Part shown: one piece after another, positions 9,373 to 17,726 of the stretch
Numbering within the stretch: position 1 is the stretch's first letter
How the letters are laid out: each line of letters begins with the position of its first letter
NCBI RefSeq assembly: GCF_030209755.1
Contig: NZ_JARVRH010000035.1
Location: 1 to 64,000, forward strand
Length of the DNA stretch: 64,000 bases
From: Arthrobacter sp. efr-133-TYG-118
Lineage (GTDB): Bacteria > Actinomycetota > Actinomycetes > Actinomycetales > Micrococcaceae
Direction of reading: 5' to 3'
Program-made: the position numbers and the translations under genes
Notes under the pieces: generated by a model
What the model saw: only the letters and a program-made list of their open reading frames with translations
Database searches by the model: none
Told to the model about the DNA's origin: nothing

Positions 9373-9848
9373 CCACCACAGCGCCCACCTCGTCCGCCGT
9401 GCGCCTCGCCGCCGAAACCTGGGAGTCCTTGTTCCGCTCCCAGGTGGCGGTGATGCGCCGCCTCCAGTCCGGGCAGGCGTTCAAGAAGCTGCCCATCAAG
9501 GAGTACGACGTCCTGTTCACTCTTTCCCGCTGCCCCACGGGCAAGCTGAGGCTGAACGAGATCAACGATCACGTCCTGCTCAGCCAATCCAGCCTGAGCC
9601 GGCTGGTTGACAGGTTGGAGAAGCGCGGGCTCGTCGAGCGCAGCATCGCCCCCGACGACGGCCGCGGGATCCTGCTGGGGCTTACCGCGGCCGGGCAGGA
9701 ACTACAGAAAGAGATCGGGCGCGAGCACATCCGCGACATCGCCGAGCTTGTGGCTCCGGCCCTTACGGCCGAGGAGCAGCGTGAGCTCCTCCGCCTGACG
9801 GAAAAACTGCAAGCGTTCGTCGCACACAAGCAGCCGCGCGAAAGCTAG
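9369..9848 (+). CDS. MarR family transcriptional regulator
   Basis: A 159-aa MarR regulator, translationally coupled to the luciferase-like gene through a GTGA overlap. The recognition-helix region (INDHVLLSQSSLSRLVDRLE) and wing (SIAPDDGRGILLGLTAAG) are clear. It probably represses its own operon through the inverted repeat at 8161-8180, responding to a substrate of the oxidoreductase or a related stress compound. Its TAG stop shares the palindrome CTAG with the stop of the convergent downstream gene. Confidence 0.88.
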   Translation: MTTTAPTSSAVRLAAETWESLFRSQVAVMRRLQSGQAFKKLPIKEYDVLFTLSRCPTGKLRLNEINDHVLLSQSSLSRLVDRLEKRGLVERSIAPDDGRGILLGLTAAGQELQKEIGREHIRDIAELVAPALTAEEQRELLRLTEKLQAFVAHKQPRES

Positions 9849-10648
9849 CGGAGGACGACGAGCTTCGCCGGGTCCTCATCCGGCAGCTCGTCGGCCACCA
9901 CTGCGGTGACCTTTAAGCTCTTCAACGACAGGCTGCCACCCACCGTGGAGAGGAACGCGGTGTCGGAGGAATCGCGTCCGGCCGTGATGCGCAGCATGGA
10001 TTCGCGCGGAGCCAGGCCGGTGGGATCGATCACGTACCACGTTCCGTCGATGTGGGCCTCGGCCACGGCATGGAAGTCCATGGGGCTCAACCCGGGCGCA
10101 TACACCGCGGCGAGCCGGGCGGGGATGTCCTTGGAGCGCAGGAGGGCAATGGCAAGGTGGGCGAAGTCCCGGCAAACACCCTTGCGGTGCAGGAGCGTTT
10201 CCACCGCTCCATCCGTCCCCCGCGAGGAACCGCTGACGTACCGCAGCTCGTCGTGGACCCAGTTCCGGACTGCCTGCAACAGCTCCTCGCCGTGCAGCCC
10301 GCCGAACTCGGCGTACGACGTCGGAAGGAGCCGATCGGACTCGGCATAGCGGCTGGGCCGCACATAGCGGATGAGCTCCATCCGGGAGGACTCATCGGGG
10401 ACACCAAAGCCCTCCACCGAGGCCCGGTAATCAACAGTTACCTCGCTGGGTTCGGCGAACTCCATGTACTGGAAACGTCCACCGTGATGGTCCGTCAGCT
10501 CGGTGAGCGGAACAGCTTCGCCTTCCACCGTGACTGACAGCTCTTCGGTCAACGACTCATAGCCAGGATTGCTGGCCACGGCTATTGCCATGGCCACTTT
10601 GGTGTTGGCGACGGTCTTGAAAACGAGCTGGGCAGCAACGTTGCGTTC
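9845..10648 (-). CDS. Transglutaminase-like domain protein
   Basis: A 267-aa protein with a transglutaminase-like cysteine protease fold. The ATG at 10648 is preceded by CGGAG and is preferred over an upstream start that lacks a ribosome site. The catalytic triad is visible: C160 in HRKGVCRDFAH, H194 in MDFHAVAEAH and D209 in WYVIDPTG. The N-terminal half is the beta-rich domain commonly found before this fold. Family members are peptidases or amidases of mostly unknown substrate. There is no signal peptide, so it is cytoplasmic. It is convergent with the MarR gene, and the two stops overlap. Confidence 0.85.
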   Translation of the reverse strand, partial: ERNVAAQLVFKTVANTKVAMAIAVASNPGYESLTEELSVTVEGEAVPLTELTDHHGGRFQYMEFAEPSEVTVDYRASVEGFGVPDESSRMELIRYVRPSRYAESDRLLPTSYAEFGGLHGEELLQAVRNWVHDELRYVSGSSRGTDGAVETLLHRKGVCRDFAHLAIALLRSKDIPARLAAVYAPGLSPMDFHAVAEAHIDGTWYVIDPTGLAPRESMLRITAGRDSSDTAFLSTVGGSLSLKSLKVTAVVADELPDEDPAKLVVLR

Positions 10649-10731
10649 CATGGATCTCCGGAGTGTTGCGGCTGGACAACCCAATAAATGTGCGGAGTTG
10701 GCGCCGACGAGTTTGTCTGTCAATCGTGGTT

Positions 10732-11547
10732 CTACAGATTGACCTTCAGAGACAATAGCATCCGCTGGACGTTGGCGAATTCCGAACTCTGGTCAACGTA
10801 CTTGGCGGCTTGGTCCAAGGTGTCAAATGACTTCGCGGGAGCAACGACTTCGTCCGTCGCGAAGGCATGCACGGCGGGCATGTCCCCGAAGTAGTAGTTG
10901 CCCTTTCCTGCGGGCCCCACCACAAGGTTCCGCAGCTGGCAGGCCTGGCCATCAGATCCGGCCACCAAGTTGGTGATGCCGTACGAACCGAAGAATTTGT
11001 ACCCTTGGATGACCCGGAACACCACGTGTGGGGGGATCGTGGAATCACCGTCCGCATGGGGCAGGTCAATGGGCACGCTGCTTACCACCACGTAGGGACG
11101 CTTGGCGGCCGGATTGCAGTCAGCTGGACTCGCCGAAGGCAGTCCCGTGTGCAGGGTCGCGAGATACCCGCCCTTGGCGTCTTTGACCTCAATCTTCAGG
11201 GCGCCCGGCATGGAACCCGCGTCGGGCGCCACCGATTGCGCAATCCAGTCACTCGGAAGGTCGAAGCTCACCTTCTTGGCCGCATCCGAGTACGTCTTCC
11301 ACGCCGAGGCGGTCGCTCCCGCCGTCGCTGTACTTCCTGTGGAGGGGCTCCCCGAAGCGGTGGAGCCGCCCGACGGCGGGGCCGTACCAGGGCCCGACGG
11401 CGTCGCGCTCCCGGGTGCCGCACTGTTGGACCCGGCAGTCCAGACTGGTCCGCCCTTGCCCTCGGAACTACAGCCCGCCGTGGCGACCACGATGAGCGCG
11501 CCGAGGACGGCGACTGAAAACTTCAACGGGATCCGCTTTGCTCTCAT
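10732..11547 (-). CDS. Secreted lipoprotein, function unknown
   Basis: A 271-aa protein with a lipoprotein signal (MRAKRIPLKF..., lipobox ATAGC) followed by a flexible S/T/G/P-rich linker (about 45-90) and a compact C-terminal domain (VSFDLPSDWIAQSV onwards), resembling the PsbP-like/LpqN surface lipoproteins of actinobacteria. The start was chosen at the lipoprotein signal. A TAGGCT box ends 7 nt before the ATG, suggesting a leaderless mRNA. It is probably anchored on the outer face of the membrane. The function is not recognised. Confidence 0.75.
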   Translation of the reverse strand: MRAKRIPLKFSVAVLGALIVVATAGCSSEGKGGPVWTAGSNSAAPGSATPSGPGTAPPSGGSTASGSPSTGSTATAGATASAWKTYSDAAKKVSFDLPSDWIAQSVAPDAGSMPGALKIEVKDAKGGYLATLHTGLPSASPADCNPAAKRPYVVVSSVPIDLPHADGDSTIPPHVVFRVIQGYKFFGSYGITNLVAGSDGQACQLRNLVVGPAGKGNYYFGDMPAVHAFATDEVVAPAKSFDTLDQAAKYVDQSSEFANVQRMLLSLKVNL

Positions 11548-11667
11548 GCGCACCAGCCTAGCGGCGCCGGGCCCCCGCCTGCCCGTCCGGATCGGCGTTT
11601 CGCACGTGCAACGCGGCCGATGCACCCCGGGCCGCTTCGGCCTGCGTCGTAGGACTAGGCTGGACGC

Positions 11668-12336
11668 ATGGCTCCCGATCAGCTTGATGAGGACGAAAAC
11701 AATGTGGCGGACATCTCCGCCGTGGACATCGCGGACTGGCGTTTGCGCACCTTTGCCTTGTACGACGACGTCCGCAAGATTGCGATGGACGATCCTTTCC
11801 AGGCCCATGTCTACTGGCGCCAGGAACGGGACCGCATGTTCGGAACCCATCCGGCCTCGGCACTGACTCCCGCCAGCAAGCAGGCTTTCTCGGGCCTGCG
11901 CACCGCGGACTACGATTCCCGGTTTCGCCGCTATGCCTCCCTTTCTCCGGAAGGCGCCGGCCAGGAGATGAACGTCCAGACCGGAACCGACGGCGTGGTG
12001 CCGTTTGTCCGCCTCGGCACCTTCGACCTCGACGAGCTTGGCTCATTGGCTGTGTGGCGCCTGCGCAGCTACGGCGGCGGTATCTTTGTGCCCTTCCGCG
12101 ACGCCACGGCCGGCAAACCGGGCGGAAGCTACGGCGCCGGCCGGTACTTGCTGGACACCATCAAGGGCGCCTTCCACGGCCTTCGAGGATCCGGGCAACA
12201 GGAGTTCGTGCTCGACTTCAATTTCGCCTACAACCCTTCCTGCGCCTACAACGAGGCCTGGGCTTGCCCCCTGGCCGGGCCGGCGAATCGCCTGGCCGCG
12301 GATATCCCTGTGGGGGAGCTCTACCTGCCCGTCTAA
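11668..12336 (+). CDS. DUF1684 domain-containing protein
   Basis: A 222-aa protein matching the DUF1684 family by its C-terminal signature: GAGRYLLDTIKGA, LDFNFAYNPSCAYN, then W-x-CPLA-x-P-x-NRL. The central region (FVRLGTFDLDELGSLAVWRL, FVPFRDATAGK) is also typical. The biochemical function of the family is not established. TAGGCT lies 6 nt before the ATG, the leaderless arrangement, and it is nearly identical to the divergent lipoprotein gene's box. It may share a short transcription unit with the FAH gene 41 nt downstream, although that gene has its own -10. Confidence 0.85.
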   Translation: MAPDQLDEDENNVADISAVDIADWRLRTFALYDDVRKIAMDDPFQAHVYWRQERDRMFGTHPASALTPASKQAFSGLRTADYDSRFRRYASLSPEGAGQEMNVQTGTDGVVPFVRLGTFDLDELGSLAVWRLRSYGGGIFVPFRDATAGKPGGSYGAGRYLLDTIKGAFHGLRGSGQQEFVLDFNFAYNPSCAYNEAWACPLAGPANRLAADIPVGELYLPV

Positions 12337-12377
12337 GCCGGGCCGTTCAAACAGGCCCAAGGACGTAGGATGTCTTC

Positions 12378-13232
12378 ATGACTTTCTCACGTCCACGCCG
12401 GATCGCCCGCGTCCGCCCGCTCTCCCCCATCTCGCCGGACGAACACTTCTTCGTCGCGAACGACGCCGCCGACTTCGCTTCCGCAGAAGGCCGGAACTGG
12501 ACTGTGGTGGACAGCCCGTTCCCCGGTTCGCCGGCAAATGGCAGCAGTGCCGGCCGGCCCGGGTGGGTTGGAGGCGCCGGGGTTTCCGAGGATGCGTTCA
12601 CGTTCCTGGCACCGTCTGTTCCCGCCAACGTGTTCGGCATGGCGCACAACACCGGCCAGCCGGGCCGTGACCTGCCCGCGCAGGCGTTCCACAAGGCCTC
12701 CACAAGTGTCATCGGACCGGGCGACGCCATCGAACTCGCCTCCGACGTCGGCTACGTAGACCCCGAAGCGGAACTGACCGTCGTCGTCGGACGCAAGGTC
12801 CGGGGCCTCACACTCGGTAACGCGCGCGACGCCATCCTGGGTTTCACGATCGGCAACGACGTCTCGGCGAGGGACCTGCAAAAGACCGACGAACTGTGGA
12901 TCAGCGCGAAAAGCCAGGACACATTCACTCCTGCGGGACCGTGGATCGTCACCGACCTCAATGACGGCCATCTTTCGATCGGCATAGTGCACAACGGCAG
13001 GGAATTGCGCACGGCAAGCACCGCCGACCTCGGATGGAAAGTGGACGAGATCCTTGTCTACCTGACCTCGTTCATGACCTTGCACCCCGGGGACCTGGTC
13101 CTCACGGGCTTCCCGGCCGAGTGCGCGAGGATCGAGCCCGGAGACCTTGTGACCTGCCGGGTTGAGGGCATTGGGGAGCTCAGCAACCCCGTTATCGCAG
13201 CGTCTTGGGAGAAAATTCCCAGCTTGATATGA
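12378..13232 (+). CDS. Fumarylacetoacetate hydrolase family protein
   Basis: A 284-aa protein of the FAH superfamily, metal-dependent enzymes that hydrolyse, decarboxylate or hydrate acylpyruvates and related 2-oxo acids. The metal-binding acids are present: DPEAELTVVVGRK carries the E-x-E pair and TIGNDVSARDLQ supplies the aspartate. LTGFPAECARIEPGD and the C-terminal VEGIGELSNPV are also characteristic. The N-terminal 75 residues are variable. A TAGGAT box 6 nt before the ATG indicates a leaderless transcript. The exact substrate cannot be told from sequence. Confidence 0.88.
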   Translation: MTFSRPRRIARVRPLSPISPDEHFFVANDAADFASAEGRNWTVVDSPFPGSPANGSSAGRPGWVGGAGVSEDAFTFLAPSVPANVFGMAHNTGQPGRDLPAQAFHKASTSVIGPGDAIELASDVGYVDPEAELTVVVGRKVRGLTLGNARDAILGFTIGNDVSARDLQKTDELWISAKSQDTFTPAGPWIVTDLNDGHLSIGIVHNGRELRTASTADLGWKVDEILVYLTSFMTLHPGDLVLTGFPAECARIEPGDLVTCRVEGIGELSNPVIAASWEKIPSLI

Positions 13233-13244
13233 CAGGCTTGAGGC

Positions 13245-13736
13245 ATGGAGCCCCCTGCCGTGCCGGCACTTGAGACGCGGCAGACGTCCCTTTACAGGCC
13301 AAATACAAGCAAGCGCCGCAAAGGCGTGCTGCGCTATCCGGTAGTCAGGCAGCTCATCCGTTTCACCGGCGTCGGGATCATCTGTACCGTCACCTCGCTG
13401 GCGCTGTACGCGCTCTTCCGGCCGTGGATGGGACCCCAACCTGCCAACGCCGCTGCACTGATCATCACCTCTCTCATGAACACGGCCCTGAACCGTCGCC
13501 TGACCTTCAAGATCAGCGGCAACCGGAAGAGAATGCGGGACCACCTGAACGGGCTCATCGTGATCGCCGTGGCGCTGGTCATCACGGGCGGGAGCCTGGG
13601 CGTGCTGCATGCGTTAAGGCCCGAAGCCACCCTCGCCGAGGACCTCTGGACCACCACGCTGTCCGGGTTCGTGGCGACGGCCGTGCGGTTCACGATGCTG
13701 CGGCACTGGATTTTCCGCAGGGCCCGCCACGTCTGA
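13245..13736 (+). CDS. GtrA family membrane protein
   Basis: A 163-aa GtrA-like protein with four predicted membrane segments (around 42-60, 67-85, 103-122 and 137-155). Family landmarks are LIRFTGVGIICTVTSL, the loop NTALNRRLTFK, and the C-terminal RFTMLRHWIF. GtrA proteins are thought to move polyprenyl-linked sugars or take part in cell-envelope glycan assembly. It starts 12 nt after the FAH gene. A CAGGCT box 6 nt before the ATG could drive it separately. No glycosyltransferase gene is adjacent. Confidence 0.88.
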   Translation: MEPPAVPALETRQTSLYRPNTSKRRKGVLRYPVVRQLIRFTGVGIICTVTSLALYALFRPWMGPQPANAAALIITSLMNTALNRRLTFKISGNRKRMRDHLNGLIVIAVALVITGGSLGVLHALRPEATLAEDLWTTTLSGFVATAVRFTMLRHWIFRRARHV

Positions 13737-13738
13737 TT

Positions 13739-13861
13739 CCCAACTAATCCCCACCGCCACCCTCGCCTCGCAAGCTCGGCCAGGGAACCCTGGCGGCGTG
13801 GGCCCTCGCAGAAGGTGTCGTTTTGAGCCTTCTAAACGACGTTAAATGCGAGCTAGTTGGG
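13739..13861 (+). repeat. Two-copy modular hairpin element, copy 1
   Basis: About 123 bp bounded by cccaacta (13739-13746) and tagttggg (13854-13861) in inverted orientation. Its left arm (13739-13805, 67 bp) matches the reverse complement of 21940-22006 except for one base. The arm contains the palindrome gccagggaaccctggc. To its right is a 7-bp hairpin, gtcgttt (13817-13823) with aaacgac (13834-13840), whose loop carries TGAGCC. The element fills the space between convergent gtrA and the desulfurase gene and could act as a bidirectional terminator. Confidence 0.85.
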
Positions 13862-13871
13862 GTGGGGACGG

Positions 13872-15029
13872 TCAGCGGCGACCGAGCCCCTGGACGCTCC
13901 CGACGGCGGCAGCCACGGCTTCCGCGGCTTGCTCCAGTTCCGCTGACGTCACCGTGGAGTCGAAGCTGAAACGGACAGCTGTGTGGGCCACCTCGGGCTC
14001 GATTCCCAAGGCCAGCAGGACCGGTGAGGGAGCGTCGGATCCAGCGGCGCAGGCCGATCCGCTCGAGCACACCACCCCAAGCCGCTCGAGCTCAAGCAAG
14101 ACCGACTCCCCGCTCGTGCCGGGGAAGCAGAAGGACGCCACCGACGGCAAGCGCTGCGAGGGGTGGCCGGTCAGCACCGCACCAGGCACAGCCTTAACGA
14201 CAGCGCGGATGAAGGCATCCCGTAACTCCGAAACATGCCCGGCCAGTCCGGACTGTCCAGTGTGGGCAAGAGTCAGTGCCGCGGCGAGCGCAACAGCCCC
14301 CGCCACGTTTTCAGTCCCGGAGCGCCTGCCCCGCTCCTGGCCGCCGCCATGGACCAGCGGCTCAAGGCGCAACCTGCCCTTGGCATAGAGCACGCCGCTG
14401 CCCTTGGGCGCGCCCAGCTTGTGGCCCGAGATACTCAGGGCGTCTACTCCCAGTTCCTTGACGCCTATGGGTAGCCAGCCGGCAGCCTGGACGGCGTCCG
14501 TATGGAACGGCACGCCATGTTCCGCAGCCACCTCCGCGAGTTTGCGCACGGGCTGCACGGTCCCGATCTCATTGTTCGCATACATGATGCTGACAAGGGC
14601 TGTCGCCGGACCCAGCACAGCCCGGAGCGCCTCCGCCGTCACCACACCGTGCCGGTCCACGGGGACCACGTCCACCTCGAACCCATGGACGCGTTGCAGG
14701 TAGAGCGCGGATTCCTCGACGGCGGGATGCTCGATGGCGCTGATGACAACCCGGTTCAGGGCAGGATCCGCCGCCCGCCTCGCGAGGGCGATTCCCTTCA
14801 CTGCCAGGTTGTCCGCTTCGGTGCCGCCGGAAGTGAAAGTGATCTCCCCTGGCCGGCAGCCCAGGGCCTTCGCCACCGCCGCACGGGCACCGGACAACGC
14901 GTTCGCAGCCGCTTCGCCGAGGCTGTGATGGCTTGAGGGATTGCCGAACTCCCCCGTCAGATACGGCCACATCGCCTCGAGGACCTCCCTGCGGACGGGT
15001 GTGGTCGCCGCTGCGTCGAGGAAAATCAT
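13872..15029 (-). CDS. Cysteine desulfurase (NifS/IscS-like), NAD operon
   Basis: A 385-aa PLP-dependent class V aminotransferase that takes sulfur from cysteine to build Fe-S clusters. The PLP lysine K204 lies in SISGHKLGAPKG and the persulfide cysteine C327 in CSSGSAC. The N-terminal MIFLDAAATTPVRREV and FTSGGTEADNLAV are typical. It begins 4 nt after nadC, at the end of nrtR-nadABC. This location suggests it serves the oxygen-sensitive 4Fe-4S cluster of NadA, as the NifS-like protein in the Bacillus nad cluster does. That role is inferred from context. No scaffold gene is adjacent. Confidence 0.92.
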   Translation of the reverse strand: MIFLDAAATTPVRREVLEAMWPYLTGEFGNPSSHHSLGEAAANALSGARAAVAKALGCRPGEITFTSGGTEADNLAVKGIALARRAADPALNRVVISAIEHPAVEESALYLQRVHGFEVDVVPVDRHGVVTAEALRAVLGPATALVSIMYANNEIGTVQPVRKLAEVAAEHGVPFHTDAVQAAGWLPIGVKELGVDALSISGHKLGAPKGSGVLYAKGRLRLEPLVHGGGQERGRRSGTENVAGAVALAAALTLAHTGQSGLAGHVSELRDAFIRAVVKAVPGAVLTGHPSQRLPSVASFCFPGTSGESVLLELERLGVVCSSGSACAAGSDAPSPVLLALGIEPEVAHTAVRFSFDSTVTSAELEQAAEAVAAAVGSVQGLGRR

Positions 15030-15033
15030 GGCG

Positions 15034-15930
15034 TCAGCCGAGACCCAAGGAGGGGTCCGGCGTCACGTCGAGCGTCACGTCCAGGCCCAGATCCAGCGCG
15101 TTGACACTGTGTGTGAGTCCGCCGATGGATATGACATCGACTCCCGCGGCGGCGATGTCTGCGACCGTGTTGATGTTGACGTTACCGCTCGCCTCGACGA
15201 CGGCGCGGCCGGCCACCTGCCTCACGCCGGCACGCAGCTCCTCAAGGGAAAAGTTATCCAGCATGATCGTGTCCACCCCGGCCGCCAGCACGGGTTCGAT
15301 CTGCTCGGCCCGGTCCACTTCCACTTCGAAATGAGTGGTGTGGCCCAGCTGGGCCTTGGCCGTCTTGAGCAGTGCAGTGAGCTTCGCGGAATCGCCACCG
15401 GTCATCACGGCCAGGTGGTTGTCCTTGGCCAGGACGGCGTCGGACAGGCTGTAGCGGTGGTTGGCTCCCCCGCCGCAACGCACGGCGTAGCGTTCCAATA
15501 CCCGCAGCCCGGGGGTTGTTTTCCTGGTGTCCGTGATGCGGGCTTTGGTGCCGTCGACCAGTTTGACGAACTCCGCGGTCTTGGTGGCAATGGCGCTCAT
15601 GCGCTGGGCAAGGTTGAGCCCGACGCGTTCGGCGAGCAGCACCGAGCGCGCGCGGCCGCTGACCCGTGCGAGGTGGGTTCCGGCGTCGAACGCTTCACCG
15701 TCCGCGAGCAGTAGCTCCACTTCGGTGTCCGGGTCGATGAGCAGCATGGCGTCACGGAACACCGTTCCGCCGCTGAAGACCCCTGGAACCCGGGCATTGA
15801 GCACGGCAGTGGCGCGGGCTTCGGCTGGGATGAGCAGCTGCGAGGTGATGTCGCCGCTCGGCGCGTCTTCCGCGAAAGCCCGCTCCAGAATGTCCCGGAC
15901 GGGTGCTGCGGGGAGGGTCAGGCTAGTCAT
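15034..15930 (-). CDS. nadC: Nicotinate-nucleotide diphosphorylase (carboxylating)
   Basis: A 298-aa quinolinate phosphoribosyltransferase, which converts quinolinate and PRPP to nicotinate mononucleotide with loss of CO2. Visible family motifs are EDAPSGDITSQLL near the N terminus, RITDTRKTTPGLR, AVRCGGGANHRYSLSD, VEVDRAEQ, TIMLDNFS, VEASGNVN and DVISIGGLTHSV. The ATG at 15930 overlaps the nadB stop by 8 nt (ATGACTAG), so translation is probably coupled. A longer frame upstream lies inside nadB and is not needed. Confidence 0.95.
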   Translation of the reverse strand: MTSLTLPAAPVRDILERAFAEDAPSGDITSQLLIPAEARATAVLNARVPGVFSGGTVFRDAMLLIDPDTEVELLLADGEAFDAGTHLARVSGRARSVLLAERVGLNLAQRMSAIATKTAEFVKLVDGTKARITDTRKTTPGLRVLERYAVRCGGGANHRYSLSDAVLAKDNHLAVMTGGDSAKLTALLKTAKAQLGHTTHFEVEVDRAEQIEPVLAAGVDTIMLDNFSLEELRAGVRQVAGRAVVEASGNVNINTVADIAAAGVDVISIGGLTHSVNALDLGLDVTLDVTPDPSLGLG

Positions 15931-17689
15931 TGACGAGGCTCGCTTTCCGGCGGATCGTGTATCTCTGAACAATTTCTTCGCGTTGGGTTTCGACGGCGTC
16001 ACTCCGGTAATGCGCCCCGAGCGACCCCCGCCGCGCCCCCGCAGCCCGCACCAACAGCTGCGCAGCGAGGAGCAAATTAGCATCCTCGTGCACGCGGGGA
16101 TCCGCAGAGTCCGGCACATTCTCAGGAAGCACGACGTCGGCCCAAGCCTCGAGTGCCTCGGCAGCCTCCCGGAGCAACCCCCCGGTCCGCAGCACCCCCG
16201 CCTTGGCAGTCATAAGCCGCCGAAGTGCGTCTCGACCGAAGGGATCGGGAATCAGCTCCGGTTGCCACGCGAGCGCCCCGGCCGGCCCGGTGGTTCCCGA
16301 AAGCGCCGTTGTTGCGTGGAGGTCCACGCCGGCCGCCGAGCTTGCGAGGCGTTCGCTGGCGGGAGACCGGAGCGCAGGCGCCGAGGGAACCGGCGAGTCG
16401 GTCACCCCACCGTTCGGCGGCGCCCACCCGAGAAACCCCTCGACAGCCCGCCGCCCGAACACAAGACCTTCAAGCAAGGAGTTGCTGGCCAAACGGTTCG
16501 CACCCTGGACCCCGGTGCAGGCCACTTCGCCGGCGGCAAGCAAGCCAGGAACGGAAGTACGGCCGAACAGATCGGTGACTACGCCTCCCATCCAGTAGTG
16601 GGCGGCAGGGGCAACCGGAACGGGTTCGAGGGTCCAGTCGATGCCGGCTTCGCGGGTCCGTGCGCTGAGCGTGGGGAAGCGCTTCTCAAGGAATCCTTCC
16701 CCCTTGTTCGCTTCCACGACCCGGGCGTCGAGGAAGACGTGGCCGTTCGGATCACCGAGTGAAGCGAGGTGGAGGGCGATGCTGCGGGAGACGACGTCGC
16801 GTGGCGCCAGTTCGGCGTCGGGGTGGTAGCCAGGCATGAATCGCTCGCCGTTCGCATCCACCAGGATGGCGCCTTCGCCGCGGACCGCTTCGGAAATGAG
16901 GAGCGGATCGGCGCCGAGGGGAGCTGGTCCTCCGGCGGCGGGGAGGACCATGCTCGTGGGGTGGAACTGGAAGAACTCGAGGTCTGCGAGGTCGGCGCCC
17001 GCCCGCCATGCGAGCGCAAGTCCGTCGGCCGTTGCGACCGAGGGATTGGTGGTCTGTGCGAACAGCTGCCCCGCCCCGCCGGTGGCGAGCAGCACGGCAT
17101 CGCCGGATACGCTCCCAAGGCGGCCGTTGCGCAGGAATTCAACGCCCGTCACACGCCCCTCGGACTGGATCAGGGACGTCGCCTGGGCATGTCCCAGCAC
17201 TCGGATTTTCCCGGCGTCCTGCGCGTCAAGGACCGCCAGGATGAGTGCGTTCGCGACCCCGGCACCGGTGGCGTCTCCGCCGGTGTGCAGGATCCTTGGC
17301 GCGGAGTGGGCGGCTTCGAGTCCCAAGGCGGGATCGCCGTCGTCGTCCGCGTCGAAACGGACACCGAAACGCTCGAGCCCCATGATGTCGAGGCGCGCTC
17401 CGGTGCACAGCACCCGCACGGCCTCCTCGTTGCAGTGGCCCGCGCCAGCCTTGAGGGTGTCCGCGATGTGCGCGGCGACGGTATCGCCGGGGGCGGGCTC
17501 GTCCAGCACAGCCGAAATCCCGCCCTGGGCAAAGAAGGTGTTGCTGTCCGCAAGCGCCCCCTTGCTGAGCAGGACGACGTCCGCACCGGCCTCGGCGGCC
17601 AGCAGCGCGGAGTAGAGGCCGGCGATGCCACTTCCGACGACGACGAGCCGCCGCCGCGCCGGAGCGCCGGGAATGCGTTCTGCAGTCAT
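15923..17689 (-). CDS. nadB: L-aspartate oxidase
   Basis: A 588-aa flavoprotein that oxidises aspartate to iminoaspartate, the first step of de novo NAD synthesis. The FAD-binding N terminus reads RRLVVVGSGIAGLYSALLAAEAG. Further marks are FFAQGGISAV, the succinate dehydrogenase-like GDAVLLATGGAGQLF, FQFHPTSMV and the C-terminal RREEIVQRY-like end. It is somewhat longer than the typical 530-560 aa, with extra low-complexity sequence around 440-480. It lies 37 nt after nadA and overlaps nadC by 8 nt. Confidence 0.95.
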   Translation of the reverse strand: MTAERIPGAPARRRLVVVGSGIAGLYSALLAAEAGADVVLLSKGALADSNTFFAQGGISAVLDEPAPGDTVAAHIADTLKAGAGHCNEEAVRVLCTGARLDIMGLERFGVRFDADDDGDPALGLEAAHSAPRILHTGGDATGAGVANALILAVLDAQDAGKIRVLGHAQATSLIQSEGRVTGVEFLRNGRLGSVSGDAVLLATGGAGQLFAQTTNPSVATADGLALAWRAGADLADLEFFQFHPTSMVLPAAGGPAPLGADPLLISEAVRGEGAILVDANGERFMPGYHPDAELAPRDVVSRSIALHLASLGDPNGHVFLDARVVEANKGEGFLEKRFPTLSARTREAGIDWTLEPVPVAPAAHYWMGGVVTDLFGRTSVPGLLAAGEVACTGVQGANRLASNSLLEGLVFGRRAVEGFLGWAPPNGGVTDSPVPSAPALRSPASERLASSAAGVDLHATTALSGTTGPAGALAWQPELIPDPFGRDALRRLMTAKAGVLRTGGLLREAAEALEAWADVVLPENVPDSADPRVHEDANLLLAAQLLVRAAGARRGSLGAHYRSDAVETQREEIVQRYTIRRKASLVND

Positions 17690-17726
17690 GTGAGGCTCGA
17701 TTCGACTGGTTGGTACGGGGTGTGGC

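Noticed and set aside
16335..16351. 17-bp exact match in nadB to part of the 120-bp repeat arm (21965-21981)
   Set aside because: It lies in a conserved coding sequence without the rest of the arm or hairpin. A chance match in GC-rich sequence is the simplest reading.
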